DNA of 64,000 bases from Rhizohabitans arisaemae (GTDB lineage: Bacteria > Actinomycetota > Actinomycetes > Streptosporangiales > Streptosporangiaceae), in the NCBI RefSeq assembly GCF_025996515.1, contig NZ_BLRH01000014.1, positions 248,001 to 312,000 on the forward strand. The letters run 5' to 3'. How positions within the stretch are numbered: position 1 is the first letter of the stretch; each line of letters begins with the position of its first letter. Positions 52,075 through 60,138 of the stretch are shown one piece after another. A model generated the notes under the pieces. The model searched no databases, was not told the DNA's origin, and saw only the letters and a list, made by a program, of their open reading frames with translations. The translations under genes and the position numbers were made by a program.

Positions 52075-53582
52075 AGCACATCACGCATTGGATCGGCGGC
52101 GCCCCGGTCGGCAACACGGCCGAGGGCAGGCGGGGCGACGTCTTCGACCCCGCCGTCGGCGAAGTCCGGGGCCGGGTGGACCTGGCGACCGAGACCGAGG
52201 TCGACGCCGCCGTCGCGGCGGCGCTCGCCGCATTCCCCGCCTGGCGGGACACCTCCCTGGTGAAGCGGGCCCAGACGCTGTTCGCGTTCCGTGAGCTGGT
52301 CCACACCCACCAGGGCGAACTCGCCGAGCTGATCGGCGCCGAACACGGCAAGGTCCGCTCCGACGCCCTCGGCGAGGTGGCCCGGGGGCTGGAGGTCGTG
52401 GAGTTCGCCTGCGGCATCCCCCAGCTGCTGAAGGGCGGCTTCTCGGAGAACGTCTCGACCCGGGTGGACTCCTACAGCATCCGCCAGCCGCTCGGGGTGG
52501 TGGCCGGGATCACCCCGTTCAACTTCCCGGCCATGGTGCCGATGTGGATGTTCCCGGTGGCGATCGCCTGCGGGAACACCTTCGTCCTGAAGCCGTCGGA
52601 GAAGGATCCGTCGGCGTCGCTGCTCATGGCCGAGCTCTGGCGGCGGGCGGGTCTGCCGGGCGGGGTGTTCAACGTGGTCCAGGGCGACAAGGTCGCGGTG
52701 GACCGCCTGCTGTCCCATCCGGATGTGCGTGCGGTGAGCTTCGTCGGTTCGACGCCCATCGCGCGCTACGTCTACGAGACCGGGACCGCGCACGGCAAGC
52801 GGGTGCAGGCGCTGGGCGGGGCGAAGAACCACATGCTGGTGCTCCCCGACGCCGACCTGGACCTGGTGGCCGACTCGGCGGTGTCCGCCGGGTTCGGCTC
52901 CGCGGGGGAGCGCTGTATGGCGATCTCCGTGGTGCTCGCGGTCGACCCGGTCGGCGACGAGCTGGTCGAGAAGATCGTTTCCAGGGTCTCCCGGCTCACC
53001 GTGGGCCCCGGGGACGATCCCGCCGCGGAGATGGGCCCGCTGGTCACCGCCGCCCACCGGGACAAGGTCGCCTCCTACCTCGACCTCGCCGCCGACGAGG
53101 GCGCGACGGTGGTGGTCGACGGGCGGGACACCCCGATCGCCGGGGGGAGCACCGCCGCGCGAACGCCCGGCTTCTGGCTGGGCCCGACCGTCGTCGACCG
53201 GGTGAAGCCCGGCTCGGCCGTCCACACCGATGAGATCTTCGGCCCGGTTCTGTCGATCGTGCGGGTCTCCTCCTACGAGGAGGGACTGCGCATCATCAAC
53301 GAGTGCGAGTACGGCAACGGGACCGCCGTGTTCACCAACGACGGCGGCGCGGCGCGGCGTTTCCAGAACGAGGTCGAGGTCGGCATGATCGGCATCAACG
53401 TCCCGATCCCGGTGCCGATGGCCTTCTACTCGTTCGGCGGCTGGAAGGCGTCCCTCTTCGGCGACACGCACGTGCACGGCACCGAGGGCGTGCACTTCTA
53501 CACCCGGGGCAAGGTCGTCACCTCGCGCTGGCCGGACCCCTCCCACGGCGGCGTCAACCTCGGCTTCCCCGTCAACGGCTGA
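52071..53582 (+). CDS. mmsA: CoA-acylating methylmalonate/malonate-semialdehyde dehydrogenase
   Basis: A 503-residue aldehyde dehydrogenase of the MmsA branch, which converts (methyl)malonate semialdehyde with CoA and NAD to propionyl- or acetyl-CoA plus CO2. The conserved sections are VVAGITPFNFPAMVPMWMFP, FVGSTPIARYVYETGTAHGK, VQALGGAKNHMLVLPDADLD and the catalytic cysteine in GSAGERCMAISVVLAV. MmsA lacks the general-base glutamate of other aldehyde dehydrogenases (here LGGAKNH rather than LGGK/E). ATG 52071 overlaps the aminotransferase stop. A strong hairpin follows. Confidence 0.92.
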   Translation: MKHITHWIGGAPVGNTAEGRRGDVFDPAVGEVRGRVDLATETEVDAAVAAALAAFPAWRDTSLVKRAQTLFAFRELVHTHQGELAELIGAEHGKVRSDALGEVARGLEVVEFACGIPQLLKGGFSENVSTRVDSYSIRQPLGVVAGITPFNFPAMVPMWMFPVAIACGNTFVLKPSEKDPSASLLMAELWRRAGLPGGVFNVVQGDKVAVDRLLSHPDVRAVSFVGSTPIARYVYETGTAHGKRVQALGGAKNHMLVLPDADLDLVADSAVSAGFGSAGERCMAISVVLAVDPVGDELVEKIVSRVSRLTVGPGDDPAAEMGPLVTAAHRDKVASYLDLAADEGATVVVDGRDTPIAGGSTAARTPGFWLGPTVVDRVKPGSAVHTDEIFGPVLSIVRVSSYEEGLRIINECEYGNGTAVFTNDGGAARRFQNEVEVGMIGINVPIPVPMAFYSFGGWKASLFGDTHVHGTEGVHFYTRGKVVTSRWPDPSHGGVNLGFPVNG

Positions 53583-53622
53583 TCGGGTCCCGGGTGCGGG
53601 CCACACGGTGGGTCCGCGCCCG

Positions 53623-53658
53623 GTACGGCCTGCGGCGGCGGAAGCCCGCAGGCCGTAC
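53623..53658 (+). terminator. Terminator after the aminotransferase-mmsA operon
   Basis: GTACGGCCTGCGG (53623-53635) and CCGCAGGCCGTAC (53646-53658) form a perfect 13-bp stem with a 10-nt loop, 40 bases after the mmsA stop. A further ATCGTTTGT follows at 53674-53682. Confidence 0.7.
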
Positions 53659-53680
53659 ATCCGCGATGTGTACATCGTTT

Positions 53681-54133
53681 GTCCCCTGAGCGTCGCCTCG
53701 TCGAGGCGACGGGCGACGGCGCTTCAGGCGCCGGGTACGCCCTCGTCCTTATGGTCGTTTAACGCCTCTGGCCCGATAGTCCCCTGAAGCAGGGCAACGA
53801 GGAGGGTGTTGATCGAGCTCCGGCTCGCCGAAGGGGATTTCGGGTCCGGTGCCGTCCGGCAGTCGCTGTTCGCGCTGCAGGTCGGCCTGCTCCGGGAAAG
53901 CAGCCGGTTCCGAGCGTCAGGAAGGCGGCTCGATGGTCGATCAACCCCGACTCGGTGTTCAAGGCCGTCCGCGACGCGAGAGCACCAAGTCGGCCTGGCC
54001 TGGACCGCCGTGTTCCCACCGGGTGCCGAGTACCTGGCGGCCGGATGCGCCCCCGGGGCGCCGACGGCCGTACCGGATGAACGGGAATGTCTTTCCCATC
54101 CACCGATGAACTAGGAGATTCCTTCCATGAATG
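53681..54133. other. Gene-poor spacer with a direct repeat and small hairpins
   Basis: The 590-base gap between mmsA and the siderophore-interacting gene has no convincing gene. GTCCCCTGA occurs at 53681-53689 and again at 53779-53787, bracketing a perfect GTCGCCTCG/CGAGGCGAC stem (53692-53710) and a smaller GGCGC/GCGCC one (53718-53732). An open frame from 53806 to 54114 has no good start or known domain. The iron box begins at 54134. Confidence 0.5.
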
Positions 54134-54152
54134 TTAGGTTTGCCTTGCCTAA
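54134..54152. promoter_or_regulatory. IdeR/DmdR-type iron box
   Basis: TTAGGTTTGCCTTGCCTAA matches the iron-box consensus TTAGGTTAGGCTAACCTAA at 15 of 19 positions by my count, including both outer TTAGG/CCTAA arms. It ends 20 bases before the siderophore-interacting protein start, so iron-bound IdeR/DmdR1 should repress that gene. Confidence 0.85.
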
Positions 54153-54172
54153 CTTGACCTTGGAGGCGTCTC

Positions 54173-55018
54173 ATGGCCTATTCGGCGCTCGACCGGCTTC
54201 AGCTCAAGGTGGTCGGCAAGGTGGCGTCCCTGATGATGGCGATGCCGGCCCCACGGGAGCACCACGAGCAGTTCCGCATGACGGTCGTCCGCGCCGAATG
54301 GGCCGGGCCGCACATCAGGCGGATCACCTTCGCCGCCGAGGAGTTCACGGCCTACACGGTGACCGGGCCGGACGAGTACTTCGGCCTGATCATGCCGCCC
54401 CCCGGCGAGGCCGAGCCGGTCATGCCGCCCGAGCGGCTCAACGTACGCCAGGCCATCCAGAAGATGCCCGCGGATCGGCGGCCCGATCTGCGCTGGTACA
54501 CGGTACGCGCCCACCGCCCCGAGGCGGGGGAGATCGACGTCGACTTCATCCTGCACGGGGACGCCGGGCCCGGCTCGCGCTGGGCCGGGGCGGCGGAGCC
54601 GGGGTGGGTCGCCGGGTTCCGGGCCGGCGGCTCCTCCTATCGGCGGGCCGCTCCCGGGGAACGGCAGCTCCTGGTCGCGGACGAGACCGGGATGCCCGCG
54701 CTCTCGGCGATCCTGGAGAGCCTCCCCGCGCCGGCGGAGGGGATCACGGCCCTGGTGGAGGTACCCGGCGAGAGCTACCGCCTGCCGGTGACCGCCGCCG
54801 TGGAACCGCGGTACCTGTATCGGGGCGAGGCGCCCGCGGGCACGCTCGCCCTGCCCGAATTGGCCGGGGAACCGATGGCCGATCTCGGCTACGCCTGGGT
54901 GTGCGGGGAGGCGGGCCTGGCGAGCGGGGTCCGGCGCCACCTGGTGAAGGAGCGCGGGGTGGACCGCCGCCGCATCATGTTCTCCGGCTACTGGAAGGTG
55001 GGCCAGGCCCGGCTCTGA
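54173..55018 (+). CDS. Siderophore-interacting protein (FAD/NAD(P)H-type ferric-siderophore reductase)
   Basis: A 281-residue member of the SIP/ViuB family, which reduces iron in imported ferric siderophores with NAD(P)H and FAD. The FAD-binding half has MTVVRAEWAGPHIRRITFAA and LRWYTVRAHRPEAGEIDVDF (the RxYT flavin motif). The SIP C-terminal half has LLVADETGMPALSAILESLP and the closing YAWVCGEAGLASGVRRHLVK with FSGYWKVGQ. TTGGAGG precedes ATG 54173. The iron box directly upstream explains its regulation. No siderophore biosynthesis or uptake genes are adjacent. Confidence 0.93.
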   Translation: MAYSALDRLQLKVVGKVASLMMAMPAPREHHEQFRMTVVRAEWAGPHIRRITFAAEEFTAYTVTGPDEYFGLIMPPPGEAEPVMPPERLNVRQAIQKMPADRRPDLRWYTVRAHRPEAGEIDVDFILHGDAGPGSRWAGAAEPGWVAGFRAGGSSYRRAAPGERQLLVADETGMPALSAILESLPAPAEGITALVEVPGESYRLPVTAAVEPRYLYRGEAPAGTLALPELAGEPMADLGYAWVCGEAGLASGVRRHLVKERGVDRRRIMFSGYWKVGQARL

Positions 55019-55182
55019 GCGTGTCCCGCCGACCGGCGAGCATGTCCGCGGTCCGGGCGAAGACCGCCTCCCGCCGGTTCCGGGGGCGCCCCCGGTGATG
55101 CCACGTCCGGCGTGACACGGACGGCGGCGGCCCCTCTTGCCGTTAGTCTCGGTTGAGTCGGCGACGGGAGAGGCGGAAGGGC

Positions 55183-56394
55183 GTGAGCGTGGTGAGGGGA
55201 AGCCGTACGCCTGCCGCGATCGCGGGGCTGGTCGTCTGCCTCGCGGTCTCGGGCTGTGGGGTGGGTCCGGCGGAGGCGTCCGCCGCACGGGGAACGGTCT
55301 TTGTGGCCGGGCCGGGGGACGGCACCCCCGGTCCTCCGGTCGCTCCGAAACCGACGCCGACGACGACCCCGACCCCGCCCGCAGCGCTGGGTCCGCCGGA
55401 GTCGACGCTGAACATCGTGACGTTCCCGGGTTACGCGGAGCGCGGGGGAAACGACCCCAGGGTCGACTGGGTCACGGAGTTCGAGCGGGAGACCGAGTGC
55501 AAGGTCGGCATCCGTGAGGTCGAGTCGGTCGAGGAGATGGGCGCCCGCTTCGATCCCGAGGCGTATGACTACGATGTCGCATTGGTTCCGCCCGAGCTGG
55601 CGGATGAGTTGATTGCGGCGCGTCGAGTTGAACCGCTGAATTTCGCATTGATAGACGGATACGACGCGACTATTCCTCGGCTTCGCAATTTACCTGGGAT
55701 AAAAGGGTACGGGGTCCCATTCGTCTGGTCGGTGAACCGGATCGCTTACCATACATCGGCGGTGAAGTCCGCGCCTGAAGACGCCCGTGGACTGTTCACG
55801 GCGGACGGTGGCGTGGTGATGCGGGATCATCCGCTGACGATCGCGGACGCGGCCCTCTATCTGCGGGACCGGCGGCCCGACCTGCGGATCTCCGATCCGT
55901 TTCAGTTGACTCCGGCGCAGCTGGAGGCGGCGGTGGACACGCTGGCGCGGCAGCGGGAGGCGGTCCGGTTGTACTGGCGTCGCGCGGTCGAGGTCGTGGA
56001 GGCGTTCGTGGGCGGCGAGGTCAGGGTGGGCCAGATGGCGCCGTATCACGCGCAGCTGCTGGCGAGGGCGGGGCAGCCGGTGAAGACGGCGCGGAAGCCG
56101 CCTGCGACCGGATGGGTCGACTCCTGGATGGTGGCGGCGCACACGTCCCGTCGGACCTGCGCGTACAAGTGGCTGAGCTGGACGGCCTCACCGGAGGTGC
56201 AGCGGCGTGCGGCGGCGTGGACCGGGACCGCGCCGGCGAACAGGGACGCCTGCGAGGGGCTCGGCGGCGAACTCTGTCCGGACATCCGTTCTGTGGAGTT
56301 CGCCCGGCGTCCCACCGCGGATTGCGGTGGCACGGGGCAGGGGTGCACCACGTATGCCACGTGGGCCACCCGATGGCTGGAGATCGCGAAGTGA
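55183..56394 (+). CDS. PotD-like extracellular solute-binding lipoprotein
   Basis: A 403-residue secreted binding protein. The signal ends in a lipobox (LVVCLAVSGCGV), then a Pro/Thr-rich linker (PKPTPTTTPTPPAALGPP, about residues 55-72) and a PotD/PotF-type domain: LNIVTFPGYAERGG, YDYDVALVPPELADELIAAR, KGYGVPFVWSVNRIAYHTSA and the C-terminal TGWVDSWMVAAHTSRRTCAY with KWLSWTASPEVQ. The long linker and Cys-rich tail differ from the potD at 30374. No transporter genes are adjacent, so it may serve the potABC system or act in sensing. GTG 55183 is chosen. Codon use around 55560-55720 is noticeably less GC-rich. Confidence 0.82.
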   Translation: MSVVRGSRTPAAIAGLVVCLAVSGCGVGPAEASAARGTVFVAGPGDGTPGPPVAPKPTPTTTPTPPAALGPPESTLNIVTFPGYAERGGNDPRVDWVTEFERETECKVGIREVESVEEMGARFDPEAYDYDVALVPPELADELIAARRVEPLNFALIDGYDATIPRLRNLPGIKGYGVPFVWSVNRIAYHTSAVKSAPEDARGLFTADGGVVMRDHPLTIADAALYLRDRRPDLRISDPFQLTPAQLEAAVDTLARQREAVRLYWRRAVEVVEAFVGGEVRVGQMAPYHAQLLARAGQPVKTARKPPATGWVDSWMVAAHTSRRTCAYKWLSWTASPEVQRRAAAWTGTAPANRDACEGLGGELCPDIRSVEFARRPTADCGGTGQGCTTYATWATRWLEIAK

Positions 56395-56399
56395 CGTGC

Positions 56400-56640
56400 T
56401 CCCTGGTGAAGGCCGGGGATTCAGCCTGTGCCGCAGGTGCGGCACTTCTGCGGCTTCCTGTTTCACCGACCCGTGCCACCGAGGTGGTCCTAGCAGGTCT
56501 CCGCAGGCTTTCGAGCGCCCGGCGGTCCCTGACGCGGTCACTCTGCCGAACGCCGATCCGCCCCCGGGGGCGAATCGGCCCCTCCCCGTTCCGCCACGCG
56601 GGAGAGTCCGCTTCACCTCCGGCCTGAAGGCCGGAGCACT
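56400..56640 (-). pseudogene. Possible relic of an IS200/IS605-type tnpB 3' end
   Basis: On the minus strand the sequence encoding WHGSVKQEA (around 56455-56485), with GTGAAACAGGAAGCC, resembles the C-terminal end of actinomycete TnpB proteins as I remember it. It is followed by hairpins: GTGCCGCA/TGCGGCAC (56428-56445) and, on the other side, CTCCGGCC-TGAA-GGCCGGAG (56617-56636). No intact transposase is present. It would be a short degenerate right end and guide-RNA region. This rests on recall of a motif, so it is tentative. Confidence 0.35.
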
Positions 56641-56697
56641 GCGGGCGAACCCCGGTGGCGGACTCCGGGCGACCGGCCCCCGTGGCGTCGCCGATCG

Positions 56698-56937
56698 TCA
56701 GGGAAGCGCCGCGCGAGACCGTCGAGGGCGCGGTATCGAGCTGGGTTCCAGCAGGTCCGCGCACTCCCCGCAGGCGTAGACCGGATGGTTGTCGCGTAGC
56801 TGGCCCACTCGGACGCGGGGTCGGGGCCATCGTTTCAGGCAGACGACACACGCTTCTCCGTCACGCTGTGCACTTGTCAGGCCGTCGGGATCGAATGTCA
56901 GCATGCACCGTGTCGATCCGGCCGGGTCCAGAGCCAT
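56698..56937 (-). CDS. Small CxxC zinc-binding-like protein, hypothetical
   Basis: A 79-residue protein with two cysteine pairs: EACVVCLKRWPRPRV and VYACGECADLLEP, spaced about 24 residues, as in small zinc ribbons. It begins MALDPAGSTRCMLTFDPDGL. AGGAGG lies at 56941-56946 on the minus strand, but only three bases before ATG 56937, which is short. A second start at MLTFDPDGL (56904) is possible. No function is known. Neighbours are the PotD-like lipoprotein and gabT. Confidence 0.55.
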   Translation of the reverse strand: MALDPAGSTRCMLTFDPDGLTSAQRDGEACVVCLKRWPRPRVRVGQLRDNHPVYACGECADLLEPSSIPRPRRSRAALP

Positions 56938-57170
56938 CACCCTCCTTGTGGAAAGCTCATCCGCCGAATCTGTTATAGATCAGTTGCGTTCCGTAATGGC
57001 CTATGGCAAAACCAAACGACATCCAAATCCGGCTTGAGTAGCAAAGCCGTGTAGTGCAAACCCCGCTCACGCTGACATATCTGGCACCGTTAACCGCGGC
57101 CAATTCACATGTCATTCCACAGCAAACACTCATCCGTCCGACAAAGCCGGGATTTCCACGGCGAACATCA

Positions 57171-57205
57171 AGGATGACCGGCCGCGTTCGCGAGCCGGTC
57201 ATCCT
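57171..57205 (-). terminator. Terminator downstream of gabT
   Basis: AGGATGACCGGC (57171-57182) and GCCGGTCATCCT (57194-57205) form a perfect 12-bp stem with an 11-nt loop, immediately after the gabT stop on the minus strand. The AT-richer stretch beyond it (56950-57170) has no convincing gene. Confidence 0.75.
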
Positions 57206-57217
57206 CCATCGCAGCGA

Positions 57218-58558
57218 TCAAATCTCGGAGAAGGCCTTCTCCAGAATGCCGAGGCCCTCCTCCAGAAGGTGGTCGGGGATGACCAGCGGCGGCAGGAACC
57301 GGAGCACGTTGCCGTAGGTCCCGGCCGTGAGCACCACCAGACCCTGCGCGTGGCAGCGCCGGACGACCTCGGCCGTCACCGCGGGGTTCGGCTTCTTGGT
57401 CCCCGGCTCGACCAGCTCGATCGCGATCATCGCGCCCCGGCCGCGGACGTCGCCGATGACGTCGTGGCGTTCGGCGAGCGCGCGGAGCCGGGGGAGCATG
57501 ACGGAGCCGATGTGCTCGGCGCGCTCCACCAGGCGCTCGGCCTCGATCGTCTCCAGGACGCCCAGGGCGGCCTCGCAGGCGAGCGGGTTGCCGCCGTAGG
57601 TGCCGCCGAGCCCGCCGACGTGCACCGCGTCCATGAGCTCGGCCCGGCCGGTGACGGCCGCGAGCGGCAGCCCGCCGGCGATGCCCTTGGCCGTGCAGAC
57701 CAGGTCGGGGACGATCCCCTCGTCCTCGCAGGCGAACATCTTCCCGGTACGGGCGAAGCCGGTCTGCACCTCGTCGGCGATGAAGACGATCCCGTTGGCG
57801 CGGCAGAACTCCAGGATCCTGGGGAGGAACCCGCGGGCCGGTTCGATGAAACCGCCCTCGCCCTGGATCGGCTCGATCACCACGGCGGCGACGTTCTCCG
57901 CGCCGATCTGCTTCTCGATGGCGTCAATGGTCTGCGCCGCGGCCTCCTCGGCGCACCGCTCCGGCCCGGTGGGCCAGCGGTACGGGTAGGCCATCGGCAT
58001 CCGGTACACCTCAGGGGCGAACGGCCCGAACCTGTGCTTGTAGGGCAGGTTCTTCGCGGTGAGCGTCATGGTCAGCAGGGTCCGGCCGTGGTACCCGTGG
58101 TCGAAGACGACGACGGCCTGGCGGCCGGTGGCGTGCCGGGCGATCTTGACGGCGTTCTCGACGGCCTCCGCGCCGCTGTTCACCAGGAACGAACGCTTCT
58201 CGTGGTCGCCGGGCGTGAGCTCGTTGAGCTTCTCGCACACCTGGACGTAGGACTCGTACGGCGTGACCATGAAACAGGTGTGGGTGAACTCCTCCACCTG
58301 CCGCCGGACCCGCTCCACCACCCGGGGGGCCGCGTTGCCGACGCTGGTCACCGCGATGCCGGAGCCGAAGTCGATCAGCGAGTTGCCGTCCGCGTCCTGG
58401 ACGATCCCCCCGCCCGCCCGCGTGACGAACACGGGGAGCGTCGTCCCGATCCCGCCCGGCACGGCGGCCTGCTTGCGGGCGAGCAACTCACGAGATCTCG
58501 GGCCGGGGATCTCGGTGGCGAGGTGGCGCTCCTGCGGGAGCCGGCTGTGCGTGGTCAT
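57218..58558 (-). CDS. gabT: 4-aminobutyrate--2-oxoglutarate transaminase
   Basis: GabT transfers the amino group of GABA to 2-oxoglutarate, giving succinate semialdehyde and glutamate. The 446-residue class-III enzyme has SLIDFGSGIAVTSVGNAAPR, VNSGAEAVENAVKIARHATG, FDHGYHGRTLLTMTLTAKNL, FIADEVQTGFARTGKMFACE and the PLP lysine in LVCTAKGIAGGLPLAAVTG. It is divergent from a PucR regulator at 58675, and gabD lies 2.4 kb beyond, so the two GABA-shunt steps are near each other but on opposite strands. Confidence 0.95.
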   Translation of the reverse strand: MTTHSRLPQERHLATEIPGPRSRELLARKQAAVPGGIGTTLPVFVTRAGGGIVQDADGNSLIDFGSGIAVTSVGNAAPRVVERVRRQVEEFTHTCFMVTPYESYVQVCEKLNELTPGDHEKRSFLVNSGAEAVENAVKIARHATGRQAVVVFDHGYHGRTLLTMTLTAKNLPYKHRFGPFAPEVYRMPMAYPYRWPTGPERCAEEAAAQTIDAIEKQIGAENVAAVVIEPIQGEGGFIEPARGFLPRILEFCRANGIVFIADEVQTGFARTGKMFACEDEGIVPDLVCTAKGIAGGLPLAAVTGRAELMDAVHVGGLGGTYGGNPLACEAALGVLETIEAERLVERAEHIGSVMLPRLRALAERHDVIGDVRGRGAMIAIELVEPGTKKPNPAVTAEVVRRCHAQGLVVLTAGTYGNVLRFLPPLVIPDHLLEEGLGILEKAFSEI

Positions 58559-58674
58559 ACCTCGACGTTACGCGGAGAGAGGTAAAGAGCCGATTCGCCG
58601 CCCTGGTTAAGCTAGAGGAGTCCTTTATGCGGTATGGATAAGCCATCCGATCCCGCAGCGTCACCGGAGGGGCC

Positions 58675-60120
58675 ATGGCTCCCACTCTGCTCACCGTCGT
58701 CAACCGGACCCAGCTCAATCTGAAGGTGCTGACCGGCCGGGAGTCGCTCGACCGGGCGGTGCGCTGGGTCGCGGTGAGCGAGCTGGAGGACCCCACCCCG
58801 TTCCTTGAGGGCGGCGAACTGGTGCTGACCACCGGGATGCGCATGCGTCCCCGCGGGGCGAAACCGTACATGGAGCGCCTGGTCGCCCGGGGCGTCGCCG
58901 GGCTCGGCTTCGGGGTCGGGCTCGGGCACGACGAGGTGCCCGCCGCCTTGGTCCGGGCGGCGGAACGGTGCGGCCTGCCGCTGGTCGAGGTGGGGCGGGC
59001 GACCCCGTTCATCGCGATCGGCAAGGCGGTGAGCGAACTGCTCGCGGCCGAGCAATACGAGGAGATCACCAAGGCCTTCGCCGCGCAGGGCCGGCTGACC
59101 CGGGCCGCCCTGCAGGACGAGGGGGTCGGAGCCGTCGTCCAGCGGCTCGCCCGGGAGATCGGCGGCTGGGCGGTGCTGCTCGACGAGACGGGGGAGCTGC
59201 GGCACGCGGCCCCGGCCCGGGCCGCCGAGCGGGTCGGGTATCTGCGGGCGGAGCTCGACCGGCTCCGTACCCCGCCCTCGGCGAGCGTCTCGGTCGTGAC
59301 GCCGGGCGAGCACGTCGTGATGCAGCCGCTCGGGGCGGGCCGCCGGGTCCGGGGCTTTTTCGCCGTCGGGGTCGGTCGCCCGATGTCGTCGGCGACGCAG
59401 ACGGTGGTCAACGCCGCGGCCTCGTTGTTGACGCTCTCCTTGGAGCGTGGGCGGGAGCAGCGGTCGGCGGAGCGCCGCCTGCGGGCCGCGCTGGTGGAGC
59501 TGCTGCTGGCAGGCTCGCCCGACCTGGCGCGGGATGTCGCGGATCAGATCGGCGGCCTGCCGATTCCCCCCGTCCGGGCGATCGCGGTCAGCGGGGGCGA
59601 TCGGAACGGCCTGCTGGAGGCGCTCGACGAGCGGAAGGCGTTCTCGGCCGTGAAGGACGGCAAGGTGATCGTGATCGTTCCCTCGGAGGAGCCGGCCGAG
59701 GTGAAGGGCGGCACGGTCGGCGCGGGCTCCTCGGGTGAGCTGGAGGAGGTTCCGCGGTCCTACGCGCAGGCGCTGCAGGCGCTCGCCTCGGCGGAGCGGG
59801 GGCGCAAGCCGTACCTGCGCTTTGAGGATCTCGCGGGACAGGGGTTGATCGGCATGCTCGACCGCGCGGTGGTGGAGGGGTTCGCCGCCTCGACGCTCGC
59901 CCCGCTGCGAGGGTACGGCTCACGGGCGGATCTGGTGGAGTCGCTCCGCGCCTATCTCGCGCACAACGGCCACTGGGATTCTTCGGCTCAGCAACTGGGC
60001 ATTCACCGCCATACGATGCGTTATCGCATGCGCAGGGTGGCGGAGCTCCTCGGGAGGGACATCGACGATCCGTCGGTACGCGCCGAACTGTGGATCGCGC
60101 TGGGTGTCTCCGGCGGATGA
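58675..60120 (+). CDS. PucR family transcriptional regulator (divergent from gabT)
   Basis: A 481-residue PucR regulator with the N-terminal PucR domain (FLEGGELVLTTGMRMRPRGA, GVAGLGFGVGLGHDEVPAAL) and the C-terminal HTH_30 (YLAHNGHWDSSAQQLGIHRH with TMRYRMRRVAELLG). The middle is GGDEF-like and degenerate. ATG 58675 follows GGAGGGG. It is divergent from gabT with 116 bases between, so it probably activates or represses gabT in response to GABA or polyamine level. The second PucR protein of the window (46582) shares the same architecture. Confidence 0.93.
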   Translation: MAPTLLTVVNRTQLNLKVLTGRESLDRAVRWVAVSELEDPTPFLEGGELVLTTGMRMRPRGAKPYMERLVARGVAGLGFGVGLGHDEVPAALVRAAERCGLPLVEVGRATPFIAIGKAVSELLAAEQYEEITKAFAAQGRLTRAALQDEGVGAVVQRLAREIGGWAVLLDETGELRHAAPARAAERVGYLRAELDRLRTPPSASVSVVTPGEHVVMQPLGAGRRVRGFFAVGVGRPMSSATQTVVNAAASLLTLSLERGREQRSAERRLRAALVELLLAGSPDLARDVADQIGGLPIPPVRAIAVSGGDRNGLLEALDERKAFSAVKDGKVIVIVPSEEPAEVKGGTVGAGSSGELEEVPRSYAQALQALASAERGRKPYLRFEDLAGQGLIGMLDRAVVEGFAASTLAPLRGYGSRADLVESLRAYLAHNGHWDSSAQQLGIHRHTMRYRMRRVAELLGRDIDDPSVRAELWIALGVSGG

Positions 60121-60138
60121 GGGACGCGGGCCGGTGGG

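Noticed and set aside
53806-54114. Open frame of 102 codons in the mmsA-SIP gap
   Set aside because: The GTG start directly abuts a GGAGG with no spacing, the composition is not coding-like and no domain is recognised. The frame is kept only as part of the spacer.
56957-57202. Cys-containing 81-codon frame on the minus strand upstream of the gabT terminator
   Set aside because: It crosses the perfect 12-bp terminator stem, has no Shine-Dalgarno and lies in a lower-GC stretch. It is better read as untranslated spacer.
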